NCBI RefSeq assembly: GCF_003313335.1
Contig: NZ_QMHP01000010.1
Span: 101,313 to 165,312 of the forward strand
DNA from: Pedobacter zeaxanthinifaciens
GTDB taxonomy: Bacteria > Bacteroidota > Bacteroidia > Sphingobacteriales > Sphingobacteriaceae
Length of the DNA: 64,000 bases
Direction of reading: 5' to 3'
Part shown: positions 1 to 8,469 of the stretch, one piece after another
Layout of the letters: each line of letters starts with the position of its first letter
How positions within the stretch are numbered: the stretch's first letter is position 1
Notes under the pieces: model-generated
Databases searched by the model: none
Seen by the model: only the letters and a program-made list of their open reading frames with translations
What the model was told of the DNA's origin: nothing
Position numbers and translations under genes: made by a program

Positions 1-39
1 CAAAATAGAAGTAGTAGTAATTGTGTTTTTTTTGATATT

Positions 40-1821
40 TTAAGAATTTTCTTCTTCTAATAGTTGATTCTGATACATTTCAGCATACATTCCATTCAAA
101 TTGAGCAGTTGCTGATGAGTTCCTTCTTCTACAACTTTTCCATTATCTAACACCAATATTTTATCTGCATTTTTAATGGTTGAAATGCGGTGCGCAATCA
201 AGATACTCGTTCTTCCGCTCATCAATTTACCTAAATTGGATAAAATCTCTTCTTCTGTCTTGGTATCAACTGCCGATAGACAATCGTCAAAAACCAGCAT
301 TTGCGGCGATTTGATTAACGCCCTTGCAATAGAAACGCGTTGTTTTTGCCCTCCCGAAAGTGTAATGCCACGTTCGCCCAACATGGTTTCAAACTGTTGG
401 TCGAAACCGACGATGTTATGATAAACTGCGGCATTCTTTGCAGCGTTGGTCACTTCCTCATCACTCACACTATCCAAACCAAACGCAATGTTGTTTTTAA
501 TGGTATCCGAAAACAAAAACACTTCTTGTGGCACGAACCCAATTTGCGAGCGATATTGCTGCAAATTCAACTGCTTAGGAGATTTGCCCTCTACAAAAAT
601 CTCTCCTGATGACACGTCGTACATCCGCATAATTAAATTGGCCAAAGTAGATTTTCCAGAACCTGTTCGTCCAATTATCGCTACAAATTCACCGCTTTTA
701 ATCTCAAAACTTACATTTTTTAGCGCTTCAATTCCTGTATCCGGATAAGTAAAACTTACATTTTTAAAGCTGATATTACCTTGCAATTGCACCTCTTCAC
801 CGCCTGAATTGATATCTGGAACTAGGTGTAAAAATTCGTTGATACGTTTTTGCGAGGCCGCGGCACGTTGTATTAGTGTAGTTACCCACCCCAGCATGGT
901 TACCGGAAAAGTTAACTGATTAACGTAAAAAATAAACTCAGCTATATTTCCGGGAGTAATTGCGCCATCAATCACCTTGTTTCCACCAATGTAAATGGTT
1001 AAAATGGTACTTAACCCTACCAGTAGCAACATCGCTGGGTAAAAGAAAGCTTGTACTCGCACCAAATCCATCGAGTTACTTTTGTAAGCATTGCTTTCTT
1101 TTGCGAAGATATCTTGAGCATATTTTTCGCGTACGTAAGATTTGATTACCCTGATGCCCGAAAATCGCTCCTGCACAAAACTGGATAGCCTTGAAAGTTG
1201 CTCTTGAATTTTTTCACTTTTATGGTTGATGATGGTGTTGACATGGTAAATAACTACCACCAAAATAGGCAAAGGCAACAAGGTATAAATTGCTAAAGTG
1301 CTATTTACCGAAAACATGAAGTAAATAACCAAGCAAGATTGCACTGTGGTATTGATGGCATACATAATTGCTGGACCAACGTACATGCGCACCCTATTCA
1401 CATCTTCAGTAGCTCGGTTCATTAAATCGCCTGTATTGTTGCGACGATAAAATCCTAAACTGAGCTTCTGGTAGTGCGCATATATCTCATTTTTCATGTC
1501 GTACTCAATATGCCTAGACATTAAAATGATGGTTTGTCGCATAAAAAACAAAAACAATCCCCGAATGAGGTAAAGCGCTAGAATTAGTGCACCAAAAAAC
1601 AATAAGCTGTAACTGAAAATATTGTAAACTATTGCTTGGCGATCAAAGCCAGCATACAACCTATACACCTGAATATTTTCGGTAATTAAATCAAAAGCCT
1701 GACGTATCACCTGCCCAGGAACAGTTCCAAAGATATTTGAAATCACCACGAAAATTATTCCCGGCAAAATTCGCCACTTGTATTTGACAAAATATTTATT
1801 GAGAAAGAAAAGGTGTTTCAT
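40..1821 (-). CDS. ABC exporter half-transporter (permease fused to ATPase)
   Basis: 593 aa with a six-helix exporter membrane domain (about residues 15-310) followed by a nucleotide-binding domain: Walker A GRTGSGKS at 384-391, signature LSGGQ at 488-492, H-loop His544. The Walker B block reads FDDCLSAVD, so the usual catalytic Glu is Asp513. That form is known from the degenerate subunit of heterodimeric exporters (MdlA/YheI/LmrC type), so I infer a partner with an intact site may exist elsewhere; none is in this window. Substrate unknown; multidrug or lipid export is the family role. It stands alone, divergent from the dehydrogenase gene. Confidence 0.9.
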   Translation of the reverse strand: MKHLFFLNKYFVKYKWRILPGIIFVVISNIFGTVPGQVIRQAFDLITENIQVYRLYAGFDRQAIVYNIFSYSLLFFGALILALYLIRGLFLFFMRQTIILMSRHIEYDMKNEIYAHYQKLSLGFYRRNNTGDLMNRATEDVNRVRMYVGPAIMYAINTTVQSCLVIYFMFSVNSTLAIYTLLPLPILVVVIYHVNTIINHKSEKIQEQLSRLSSFVQERFSGIRVIKSYVREKYAQDIFAKESNAYKSNSMDLVRVQAFFYPAMLLLVGLSTILTIYIGGNKVIDGAITPGNIAEFIFYVNQLTFPVTMLGWVTTLIQRAAASQKRINEFLHLVPDINSGGEEVQLQGNISFKNVSFTYPDTGIEALKNVSFEIKSGEFVAIIGRTGSGKSTLANLIMRMYDVSSGEIFVEGKSPKQLNLQQYRSQIGFVPQEVFLFSDTIKNNIAFGLDSVSDEEVTNAAKNAAVYHNIVGFDQQFETMLGERGITLSGGQKQRVSIARALIKSPQMLVFDDCLSAVDTKTEEEILSNLGKLMSGRTSILIAHRISTIKNADKILVLDNGKVVEEGTHQQLLNLNGMYAEMYQNQLLEEENS

Positions 1822-1858
1822 GGTGCGGCAAAGTTAGTGAATTAGTTGGTTGGTTTTT

Positions 1859-1971
1859 TGTTCATTTGTTCATTGGTTCATTGGTTCATTGGTCATTAGT
1901 TCATTGGGCATTGGTTATTGGTTCATTGATTATTGCTTATTAGTTATTGTTTATTAGTTATTGGTCATAGT
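1859..1971. repeat. degenerate tandem TTCATTGG-type repeat
   Basis: Between two divergent genes lies about 110 bp built from variants of an 8-10 base unit (ttcattgg, gtcattag, gttattgg, gttattag). Units decay from left to right from near-perfect to T/A-substituted forms. No spacers of constant size, so this is not a CRISPR array. Confidence 0.6.
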
Positions 1972-2015
1972 TTTGTTTATTTAAAATACGCTTAGCTTAA
2001 ATGATTTTTTTGTTT

Positions 2016-2023
2016 TAGCTTTG
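2016..2023 (+). promoter_or_regulatory. Bacteroidota -7 box TAGCTTTG
   Basis: Matches TAnnTTTG exactly and lies 27 bases before the ATG of the dehydrogenase gene. The in-frame TTG at 2021 sits inside this box, which argues against it as start codon. No clear TTTG -33 element was seen. Confidence 0.45.
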
Positions 2024-2050
2024 CAGCGTAGGTTCCAACAGTTATTTGCT

Positions 2051-3139
2051 ATGCCAGAAAACAATTCTTCTAACCCCTCGATATTAGAGCAATTAAGCCT
2101 CTCTGGCCATAAGAAAGTAGTTTTTTGTAATGATGTAGCTACTGGATTAAAGGCGATAATTGCCATACACGATACCACTTTAGGCCCTGCATTAGGTGGC
2201 GTTAGGATGTGGAACTACAACTCTGAGGCCGAAGCTCTTGAAGACGTTTTACGCTTATCTAAAGGCATGACCTACAAAGCTGCTGTTGCCGGCTTAAATG
2301 TTGGTGGTGGCGCAGCCGTAATTATAGGCGATTCAAGAAGGCAAAAAACTGAGGCTTTAATGCGTAGCTTTGGGCGTTTTGTTAAAAACCTTAACGGCGA
2401 GTTTATCGCTGGCGAAGATGTAGGCACCACCGTACGTGATATGGAATACATCCGCATGGAAACCCAGCACGTTACAGGCGTACCTGAATCATTAGGTGGC
2501 GCTGGAAATCCGGCACCTTATTCGGCAAAAGGTGTTTACCTAGGAATTAAGGCTAGCGTAAAAGAAATTTTCGGTACCGATGAACTTGCTGGTCGCTCGG
2601 TGGTGGTGCAAGGCACAGGAAACGTGGGCGAACACTTGGTTGAACTGCTACGCAATGATAATGTAGAGGTTTACGTGAGTGATATCAACGAAGATCGTAT
2701 GCGTGTAATTGCTAGGAAATACAAGGCCAAAGCAATTGATGCAGATAAGATTTTCACCATCGCAGCCGATATTTATGCTCCATGCGCTTTAGGAGCAACC
2801 ATTAACGATAAAACCATTAAAACCATGAAATTTGCCATTATTGCCGGCTCGGCAAATAACCAACTGGCAAATGAGGGAATCCATGGACAGTTACTTCACG
2901 ATAAAGGCATTTTATATGCGCCCGATTACCTGATCAATGCTGGAGGCATCATCAGCTGTTACTCGGAGCTTACCGGCTACGGCAGGAAACGTACTATGCA
3001 GTTGATAGATAACATTTACGATGCTACACGCGAAGTAATTAAATTATCCAAAGCAGAAAATATGCCTACTAACTTAGCTGCAGGCCGTATTGCCGAAAAA
3101 CGTATCGAAGACATTAAAAAAATCAAATCATCATATTAA
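2051..3139 (+). CDS. leucine dehydrogenase-like Glu/Leu/Phe/Val dehydrogenase
   Basis: 362 aa from the ATG at 2051; the longer frame begins at a TTG inside a promoter box and is rejected. The N-terminal catalytic domain follows leucine dehydrogenase closely (TTLGPALGG at 43-50, KGMTYK ending at Lys76, Asp123 in GEDVGTT), then the Rossmann motif GTGNVG at 188-193. The family oxidatively deaminates branched-chain amino acids with NAD+. Oddity: the second catalytic lysine (Lys80 of the Geobacillus enzyme, in GGGK) is Ala88 here (GGGAAVI), while Lys76 is kept. Dehydrogenase activity is therefore uncertain, although the fold assignment is firm. Confidence 0.88.
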   Translation: MPENNSSNPSILEQLSLSGHKKVVFCNDVATGLKAIIAIHDTTLGPALGGVRMWNYNSEAEALEDVLRLSKGMTYKAAVAGLNVGGGAAVIIGDSRRQKTEALMRSFGRFVKNLNGEFIAGEDVGTTVRDMEYIRMETQHVTGVPESLGGAGNPAPYSAKGVYLGIKASVKEIFGTDELAGRSVVVQGTGNVGEHLVELLRNDNVEVYVSDINEDRMRVIARKYKAKAIDADKIFTIAADIYAPCALGATINDKTIKTMKFAIIAGSANNQLANEGIHGQLLHDKGILYAPDYLINAGGIISCYSELTGYGRKRTMQLIDNIYDATREVIKLSKAENMPTNLAAGRIAEKRIEDIKKIKSSY

Positions 3140-3192
3140 TTTACATTTTATAACACACAAGAGGTAATTTTACCGCAATCGTTCTTACATTC

Positions 3193-4143
3193 ATGTTAAA
3201 CAGAAGGCACCTTAGAATCAAAGCCCTGCAAAATATCTTCGCTTGGCACACTACTGAAAAAAAAGACAGCATCGGCAGTCAGAAATTATTAATGAAAAGT
3301 ATTGATGAGGTATATCAGATGTACATTTCCATGTTAGCTTTAATAGTTGACGTTACTGATTACACCGCCCATGATGCTATCGAAAGAGCCAATAAGCATT
3401 TGCCAACGGCCGAAGATTTAAATCCAAATCAAAAATTATTGCACAACAAATTTGCTAACGTATTAAAACATAACCCAGAGTATGTTGCAGCCGTTAACAA
3501 ATATCAAATCAACTGGTTTTCAGACCCTGAATTAGTTAAATCTGTTTTCAATAAATTAAAAGAAAGCAAGGAATATCAAGATTATTTAGCGGAAGATTTT
3601 GAAGAAACTTTAGAAAGCTCTAAAGAAATCATCAAGTTTATTTTCCGTAAAATGTTATTGAAAAACGTTAACGTTGTACAAATCTTCGAAGATAAATTTA
3701 TCAATTGGCCTGTAGATAGAGAGGTGATGCAAGGCATGGTAGCAAAAACTATCAAAAACTTTGAGTCTGAAGATCCTTTGAAAAACAAACTGACGCCAAT
3801 TAGTGCAGACTGGACAGAGGACAGCACTTTTGTGAAGGATTTATTTGCCTACACCTTAAAAAATGACGATAAATACCAGGAGTTAATTGCAGAGAGGACA
3901 AAAAACTGGGAGTCGGAACGTATTGCATTAATGGATACCATCTTGATGAAAATGGCCATTTGCGAGCTGATGAACTTCCCTTCTATCCCTGTAAAAGTTA
4001 CCATTAACGAGTACTTAGATTTATCAAAAGATTACAGTACACCGAAAAGTAATACGTTTATAAATGGTATCTTGGACAAGATTTTAAATGATCTGAAGAA
4101 AAATAACAGCATTAAAAAAATCGGTAGAGGATTAATTGAGTAG
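3193..4143 (+). CDS. nusB: transcription antitermination factor NusB
   Basis: 316 aa, about twice the length of E. coli NusB. The NusB fold is in the C-terminal half (motifs around ERIALMDTILMKMAICEL and VTINEYLDLSKDY), with an N-terminal helical extension that starts with the RHLRIKALQNIFAW motif. Bacteroidota NusB proteins commonly have this long form. NusB binds boxA RNA with NusE in rRNA antitermination. It is followed within 53 bases by the DUF1573 lipoprotein and then yajC, probably one transcript. Confidence 0.9.
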   Translation: MLNRRHLRIKALQNIFAWHTTEKKDSIGSQKLLMKSIDEVYQMYISMLALIVDVTDYTAHDAIERANKHLPTAEDLNPNQKLLHNKFANVLKHNPEYVAAVNKYQINWFSDPELVKSVFNKLKESKEYQDYLAEDFEETLESSKEIIKFIFRKMLLKNVNVVQIFEDKFINWPVDREVMQGMVAKTIKNFESEDPLKNKLTPISADWTEDSTFVKDLFAYTLKNDDKYQELIAERTKNWESERIALMDTILMKMAICELMNFPSIPVKVTINEYLDLSKDYSTPKSNTFINGILDKILNDLKKNNSIKKIGRGLIE

Positions 4144-4196
4144 CTTTTCTGAAATAAGCTTAGATTTATCCACACCAACTTTAAAAGAAAGCAATA

Positions 4197-4655
4197 ATGA
4201 AAAAACTTTTTTTTGTAGCCATTTGCGCAGCAGCATTTACCGCTTGCCAAAACAATAGTAAAACTACTGAAGCAACAAACAACGAAGTAGCGGTAGCAAA
4301 CCAATCTAACAGTTCAGAAAATTCGGCAATTGCAGATCCTGACGCTCCGAAGGTACAGGTTGAGAAAGCAGTTTATGAGTTTGGCGAAATTAAGCAGGGC
4401 GAAAAAGTAAGCTATACCTTCAAGTTTAAAAATGTAGGTAAAACGCCTTTAATCATTACCAACGCTTCAGCTACTTGCGGTTGCACACAACCAGAGTATC
4501 CAAAAGAGCCAATTAAACCTGGTGATGAAGGGACAATTAACGTAACCTTTAACAGCGCTGGAAAAGAAGGATTGCAGGATAAAGTGGTAACTATTACCTC
4601 TAACGCAAACCCTGCCTTTGAACAATTGCATTTGGTGGGCAACGTTAAAAAATAG
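4197..4655 (+). CDS. DUF1573 domain lipoprotein
   Basis: 152 aa. Lipoprotein signal with lipobox ending at Cys17 (AAFTAC), a Thr/Asn/Ser-rich linker to about residue 45, then a DUF1573 immunoglobulin-like domain: YEFGEIKQGEKVSYTFKFKN, the TCGCTQPEYP motif, and a V-x-F-N-S-A-G-K-E-G turn. DUF1573 proteins are abundant secreted or outer-membrane-linked proteins in Bacteroidota; molecular function unknown. Located between nusB and yajC. Confidence 0.88.
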   Translation: MKKLFFVAICAAAFTACQNNSKTTEATNNEVAVANQSNSSENSAIADPDAPKVQVEKAVYEFGEIKQGEKVSYTFKFKNVGKTPLIITNASATCGCTQPEYPKEPIKPGDEGTINVTFNSAGKEGLQDKVVTITSNANPAFEQLHLVGNVKK

Positions 4656-4727
4656 CATTTAATAACAGGTTGCCGTGGATATTGATAAAATCTCGGCGAA
4701 CCATTAACCAATAAAATAAATTAAATA

Positions 4728-5036
4728 ATGATATCAACAGTAATTTTACAGGCTGGCGGTCAAGGTATGCAAACTATCATCATGTTCGGATTGATGTTTG
4801 TTGTAATGTACTTTTTCATGATCAGACCTCAGATGAAAAAAGCAAAAGACCACAAAAAAATGGTAGCCGAACTTAAAGTAGGCGATAAAATTGTAACTAC
4901 AGCAGGTATTCATGGTAAAATTGTAGGATCAAACGATACTACTTTTTTAATTGAAGTAGAAGGTGGTGGCAAAATTCGTTTCGATAAATCGGCAATTTCT
5001 TTAGATGCTACTAAAGCTGCTGAGCCTAAAGCATAA
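4728..5036 (+). CDS. yajC: preprotein translocase subunit YajC
   Basis: 102 aa with one N-terminal transmembrane helix (about 15-35) carrying the YFMIRPQMKKAKDHKKM signature, followed by a small KOW-like domain (VGDKIVTTAGIHGKIV). YajC associates with SecDF at the SecYEG translocon. Followed by a strong intrinsic terminator at 5070-5102, so it closes the nusB-DUF1573-yajC unit. Confidence 0.95.
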   Translation: MISTVILQAGGQGMQTIIMFGLMFVVMYFFMIRPQMKKAKDHKKMVAELKVGDKIVTTAGIHGKIVGSNDTTFLIEVEGGGKIRFDKSAISLDATKAAEPKA

Positions 5037-5069
5037 TTTCAGTCACAATTATCATCTCCACTAAATAAG

Positions 5070-5102
5070 GCCACTTCGATACGCTCGAAGTGGCTTTTTT
5101 TT
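5070..5102 (+). terminator. intrinsic terminator after yajC
   Basis: Perfect 10-bp stem GCCACTTCGA (5070-5079) / TCGAAGTGGC (5085-5094), 5-base loop, then eight T residues to 5102. Confidence 0.93.
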
Positions 5103-5103
5103 G

Positions 5104-5111
5104 TAATTTTA
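5104..5111 (+). promoter_or_regulatory. -7-like box TAATTTTA before ybbR
   Basis: Seven of eight positions agree with TAnnTTTG. It follows the yajC terminator directly, where a new promoter is expected, and ends exactly four bases before the ATG at 5116. Confidence 0.4.
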
Positions 5112-5115
5112 CGCT

Positions 5116-6063
5116 ATGCCGTTTATCAAGTTAACCAAGTTGGAACAAAAGCGCTTTGGCACTATCTTATTGTGCATTTTTTGTGCAATAGGCGCTTGGT
5201 TATTTTTGGCACTAAACAAAAAATATCCTTACCAAGTACAAACTGAGCTTTTGTACAAAGATGAACCTCAGGGGAAAGCATTTAAAGCATTACAACCCGA
5301 CACCGTAGATTTAAAGGTAGAAGGCAGCGGATGGCAACTGCTATTTGCCCGCTTGAGGATTAACCCACCATCGGTTACGGTAAGTTTGCAAAAGCTTAAC
5401 AGCAGAAGCTACGTTGTTTTTTCAGAACAGTTAGAGCAAATCAATAAGCAGCTTGGAAGTTCACAAAAAGTAATTTCTGTTACTCCTGACACGCTTTATT
5501 TCGATTTCTCCAAACGTACTAATAAGCGAGTGCCGTTAAAATTAATCTCGAAACTGAGCTTCGTACAGCAACATGGCGTGGCTAAGCCTATTCAGCTAAA
5601 ACCTGCTTACGTTAATATTTCGGGACCAAAAGAAGAACTGGACAAGATACACATTTGGCATACGGACAGTTTGAAGTTGGACAACATTGAAAACAATGTA
5701 GACACCAGAATAAACATCTTAAAAAATGCCATCAGCAACGTGAGTGTTTATCCCACCAATGTGGGTGTGAGAATTCCGGTAGACGAGTTTACGGAGAAAA
5801 CCATTGAAGTACCGTTAACACTTTTGAACAACAAGGAGTATTACGATGTGAAACTTTATCCTAAAAAGGTTAAGGTAACTATTTTGGTAGCACTATCCAA
5901 CTACGCAAAAGCTAACGAAGACGCTGTAAAAGTGGCGGTTGATTTGAACGAGTGGAAGATATTGAATCATCGCAAACTTTCAGTAAAAGTCCGTCAATTA
6001 CCAGCTTTCTCCTCGGTAGTGCGTATTGAGCCCCAAAACGTGGATTTTATCATAGAAAAATAA
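5116..6063 (+). CDS. YbbR-domain membrane-anchored protein
   Basis: 315 aa. One N-terminal transmembrane helix (about residues 14-34), then an extracytoplasmic stretch of YbbR-like beta repeats (for example around VDLKVEGSGWQLLFARL and LKPAYVNISGPKEELDKI). In Firmicutes, YbbR (CdaR) regulates the diadenylate cyclase CdaA; there is no cdaA next to this gene here. Its stop overlaps the coaE start (TAATG), so the two are translationally coupled. Confidence 0.8.
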   Translation: MPFIKLTKLEQKRFGTILLCIFCAIGAWLFLALNKKYPYQVQTELLYKDEPQGKAFKALQPDTVDLKVEGSGWQLLFARLRINPPSVTVSLQKLNSRSYVVFSEQLEQINKQLGSSQKVISVTPDTLYFDFSKRTNKRVPLKLISKLSFVQQHGVAKPIQLKPAYVNISGPKEELDKIHIWHTDSLKLDNIENNVDTRINILKNAISNVSVYPTNVGVRIPVDEFTEKTIEVPLTLLNNKEYYDVKLYPKKVKVTILVALSNYAKANEDAVKVAVDLNEWKILNHRKLSVKVRQLPAFSSVVRIEPQNVDFIIEK

Positions 6064-6671
6064 TGCTGAAGATAGGTATAACGGGTGGTATAGGCAGCGG
6101 AAAAACAACTGTATGCAAGGTTTTTGAAACATTAGGCATTCCTGTATTTTACGCCGATACGGTAGCAAAACAAATCATGACCACAGATTTTACTTTGATT
6201 GAGGGCATTAAAACCACTTTTGGTTCAGCAAGTTATTTCGAGGATGGTAGCTTAAACAATAAGCACATTGCCAACATCGTATTTAACAACGAGAAAGAAT
6301 TGGCAAAGTTGAATGCATTAGTGCATCCCGCTGTTTTTAGAGCATTTGATGCTTGGGATGCGAAATTATCAAAAAACATCCCCTACTCTTTAAAGGAGGC
6401 GGCGCTACTGTTCGAAAGTGGTTCTTACAAAATGTGTGATAAAAATATTTTGGTAACCGCACCACAGGCAGTTAAAATTGCGAGGGTAACAGTACGCGAC
6501 AATGTAAGCGAAGAACAGGTTTTAGCAAGGATGAACAAACAATTACAAGACGAGGAAAAAATTAAATTGGCAGATTTCGACATCAACAATACCGAAAGCC
6601 AATCAGTTATTTTACAAGTTTTAGCACTACACAAAACGTTTTTGGAGCTTGCAGCTTCCTATAAACAGTAA
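6063..6671 (+). CDS. coaE: dephospho-CoA kinase
   Basis: 202 aa P-loop kinase with GGIGSGKT at residues 8-15 and the CoaE-specific motifs around YADTVAKQIM, LNALVHPAVF and EAALLFESG. It phosphorylates the 3'-OH of dephospho-CoA, the last step of CoA synthesis. The start overlaps the stop of the YbbR gene by one base. Confidence 0.95.
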   Translation: MLKIGITGGIGSGKTTVCKVFETLGIPVFYADTVAKQIMTTDFTLIEGIKTTFGSASYFEDGSLNNKHIANIVFNNEKELAKLNALVHPAVFRAFDAWDAKLSKNIPYSLKEAALLFESGSYKMCDKNILVTAPQAVKIARVTVRDNVSEEQVLARMNKQLQDEEKIKLADFDINNTESQSVILQVLALHKTFLELAASYKQ

Positions 6672-6710
6672 ATCACCTTAACAGCACTGCGCCTATCTAG
6701 GCCAAATATA

Positions 6711-7658
6711 ATGAATAACATTTTACAGGATTTTATTGAGTTAACTAAGTCGGGTTTGTATTGCCGTTACGGCGATTTTTATTTAGATCCGCAGGAGGCA
6801 GTTCACAACGCCGTAATTTCCCATGCACATGGCGACCATGCGCTGAGCGGAAATCATCAGGTGTACTGCACAAAGGCTACCCAGTTATTCATGCAACACC
6901 GATATAAAAAATTTGCGGCTGCAGCCTTCCACATCATCAATTACAAAGAACAATTTGTTTTAAACGGCGTCAACATCAAGTTTTATCCAGCTGGCCACAT
7001 GTTAGGTTCGGCAATGATATTAATGGAATACAAAGGCGTTAAATACCTTTATACTGGAGATTATAAAACGGAAGATGATGATACATGCGAAGCAATTGAG
7101 CTGGTAAATGCCGATGTGCTGATTACTGAAACTACTTTTGCTAATCCTGATGTTGGCCACCCAGATGCAAACGAGGAAATACAAAAGCTGAACGGAGTAG
7201 AAAGCAACATTATGCTTGGGGCATATGCGTTGGGCAAAAGTCAGCGCTTAATAGCATTAATTAACCAACATTGTGCCAATAAGCGGATTTTGGTGCACCA
7301 CAGCATTATGCCCTTTGTACATATTTACGAGCAAATGGGCATCAACTTAGGGAAATACCAACCCTACGATAGAAAAATTATGAAGCAGCAATTGACCGGC
7401 AACATTTACATTGTGCCGCCAATGGTCTTCAACAGCTACATTAGGGCAATTAATGTGGTACGGGTTTTTGCTACCGGCTGGCAGCATCTACAAAAAGGCA
7501 ATGCACTGCATTTATACATTTCCGATCATGTTGATTGGAAGGGAATTATCAAAACCATTGAAACTGTAAAACCTACCGAAGTATGGACTTTGCATGGAGA
7601 TGGAAAGCAGTTAAAAAATCATTTTGAGGATAAGCTCACAGTAAAGATATTAAACTGA
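6711..7658 (+). CDS. MBL-fold exonuclease-like protein (YSH1 / ligase-associated type)
   Basis: 315 aa metallo-beta-lactamase fold. Metal-binding HAHGDH near residues 39-44, second motif PAGHMLGSA, then YTGDYK, and a C-terminal HxH-like SDHVDWKG stretch. The N-terminal GLYCRYGDFYLDPQEAV resembles the DNA-ligase-associated exonuclease family related to YSH1/CPSF-73. Partners of that family (ATP-dependent ligase, helicase) are absent from this window, so RNA versus DNA substrate is undecided. Confidence 0.75.
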   Translation: MNNILQDFIELTKSGLYCRYGDFYLDPQEAVHNAVISHAHGDHALSGNHQVYCTKATQLFMQHRYKKFAAAAFHIINYKEQFVLNGVNIKFYPAGHMLGSAMILMEYKGVKYLYTGDYKTEDDDTCEAIELVNADVLITETTFANPDVGHPDANEEIQKLNGVESNIMLGAYALGKSQRLIALINQHCANKRILVHHSIMPFVHIYEQMGINLGKYQPYDRKIMKQQLTGNIYIVPPMVFNSYIRAINVVRVFATGWQHLQKGNALHLYISDHVDWKGIIKTIETVKPTEVWTLHGDGKQLKNHFEDKLTVKILN

Positions 7659-7684
7659 TTAGGTAACTTAGGGCAAACTTAACC

Positions 7685-7840
7685 ATGAAAGAAGGAGAAG
7701 ATTTTTACTTTAATGAAGATGGCTTAATGGTTTTTACAAAAGCCTATCATCTAAAAAGAGGCTATTGTTGCAAAAACAAATGCAAGCATTGCCCTTGGAA
7801 TTTTGGTAAGAAGACATCTGATAAACCCGCTGACCGCTAG
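7685..7840 (+). CDS. DUF5522 small cysteine-rich protein
   Basis: 51 aa: ATG at 7685, TAG at 7838-7840. After a short acidic start comes FTKAYHLKRGYCCKNKCKHC (residues 17-36) and then PWNFGKK. The CC-x3-C-x2-C-P-[WY] arrangement is the hallmark of the DUF5522 family, probably a small metal-binding module. It starts 27 bases after the MBL nuclease gene and could be co-transcribed with it. Function unknown. Confidence 0.8.
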   Translation: MKEGEDFYFNEDGLMVFTKAYHLKRGYCCKNKCKHCPWNFGKKTSDKPADR

Positions 7841-7933
7841 CGTATTACATCAAATTTTATCGCCGCTATAGCGCAAAGTAATTTTTAGTTTACAATCAAA
7901 CAGCTTAGCAAACAGATTGTTAACTTAGAAATT

Positions 7934-8422
7934 ATGGTGAAGAAAAACCCAATACCTAACGCATTTGCCTTTTTAATTTGTATTGCTATTCCAATTGGTA
8001 TTGGATTTTTTGCAAGTTCATTTACTATTGACGCCATAAAAACCTGGTATGTCAATTTAAACAAGCCTTCATTTAATCCGCCAAATTGGGTTTTTGCTCC
8101 TGTATGGACTACATTGTACGTGTTAATGGGCGTAGCTTCCTATCGGGTTTGGTACCGCAGGAAAGCCGCTGATGGATTCCAATATGCGGTGATTGTTTAT
8201 TTCATACAACTGGCACTGAACTTTGCATGGTCACTTATCTTTTTCGAAATGAGGCAAATTGGACTAGCCTTAATTGAAATAGTCTTGCTCCTTTTTGCCA
8301 TCCTTTTCAATGGTTTTATTTTCTATCGCTTCGATAAATTGGCGGGTTGGCTATTTGTACCTTATTTTCTTTGGGCTAGCTTTGCCACTTACCTTACCTA
8401 CACTATTTTTATCCTTAACTAA
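7934..8422 (+). CDS. TspO/MBR family membrane protein
   Basis: 162 aa with five predicted transmembrane helices. It has the family signatures NKPSFNPPNWVFAPVWTTLY near residues 42-61 and the Trp/Asn pair in QLALNFAWSLIFF. TspO proteins bind porphyrins and affect tetrapyrrole or stress physiology. Monocistronic by spacing. Confidence 0.92.
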   Translation: MVKKNPIPNAFAFLICIAIPIGIGFFASSFTIDAIKTWYVNLNKPSFNPPNWVFAPVWTTLYVLMGVASYRVWYRRKAADGFQYAVIVYFIQLALNFAWSLIFFEMRQIGLALIEIVLLLFAILFNGFIFYRFDKLAGWLFVPYFLWASFATYLTYTIFILN

Positions 8423-8469
8423 ATAATAACTAGCTTAAATTAAAGAAAATAGGTACTTTTATAGGTAAC

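Noticed and set aside
1859..1971. Possible CRISPR array in the TTCATTGG repeats
   Set aside because: Units are only 8-10 bases, adjacent, and without constant unique spacers; no cas genes are present.
2021..2050. TTG start 30 bases upstream in the dehydrogenase gene
   Set aside because: The TTG lies inside a TAnnTTTG box, and family proteins start near MPENN-type N-termini; ATG at 2051 chosen.
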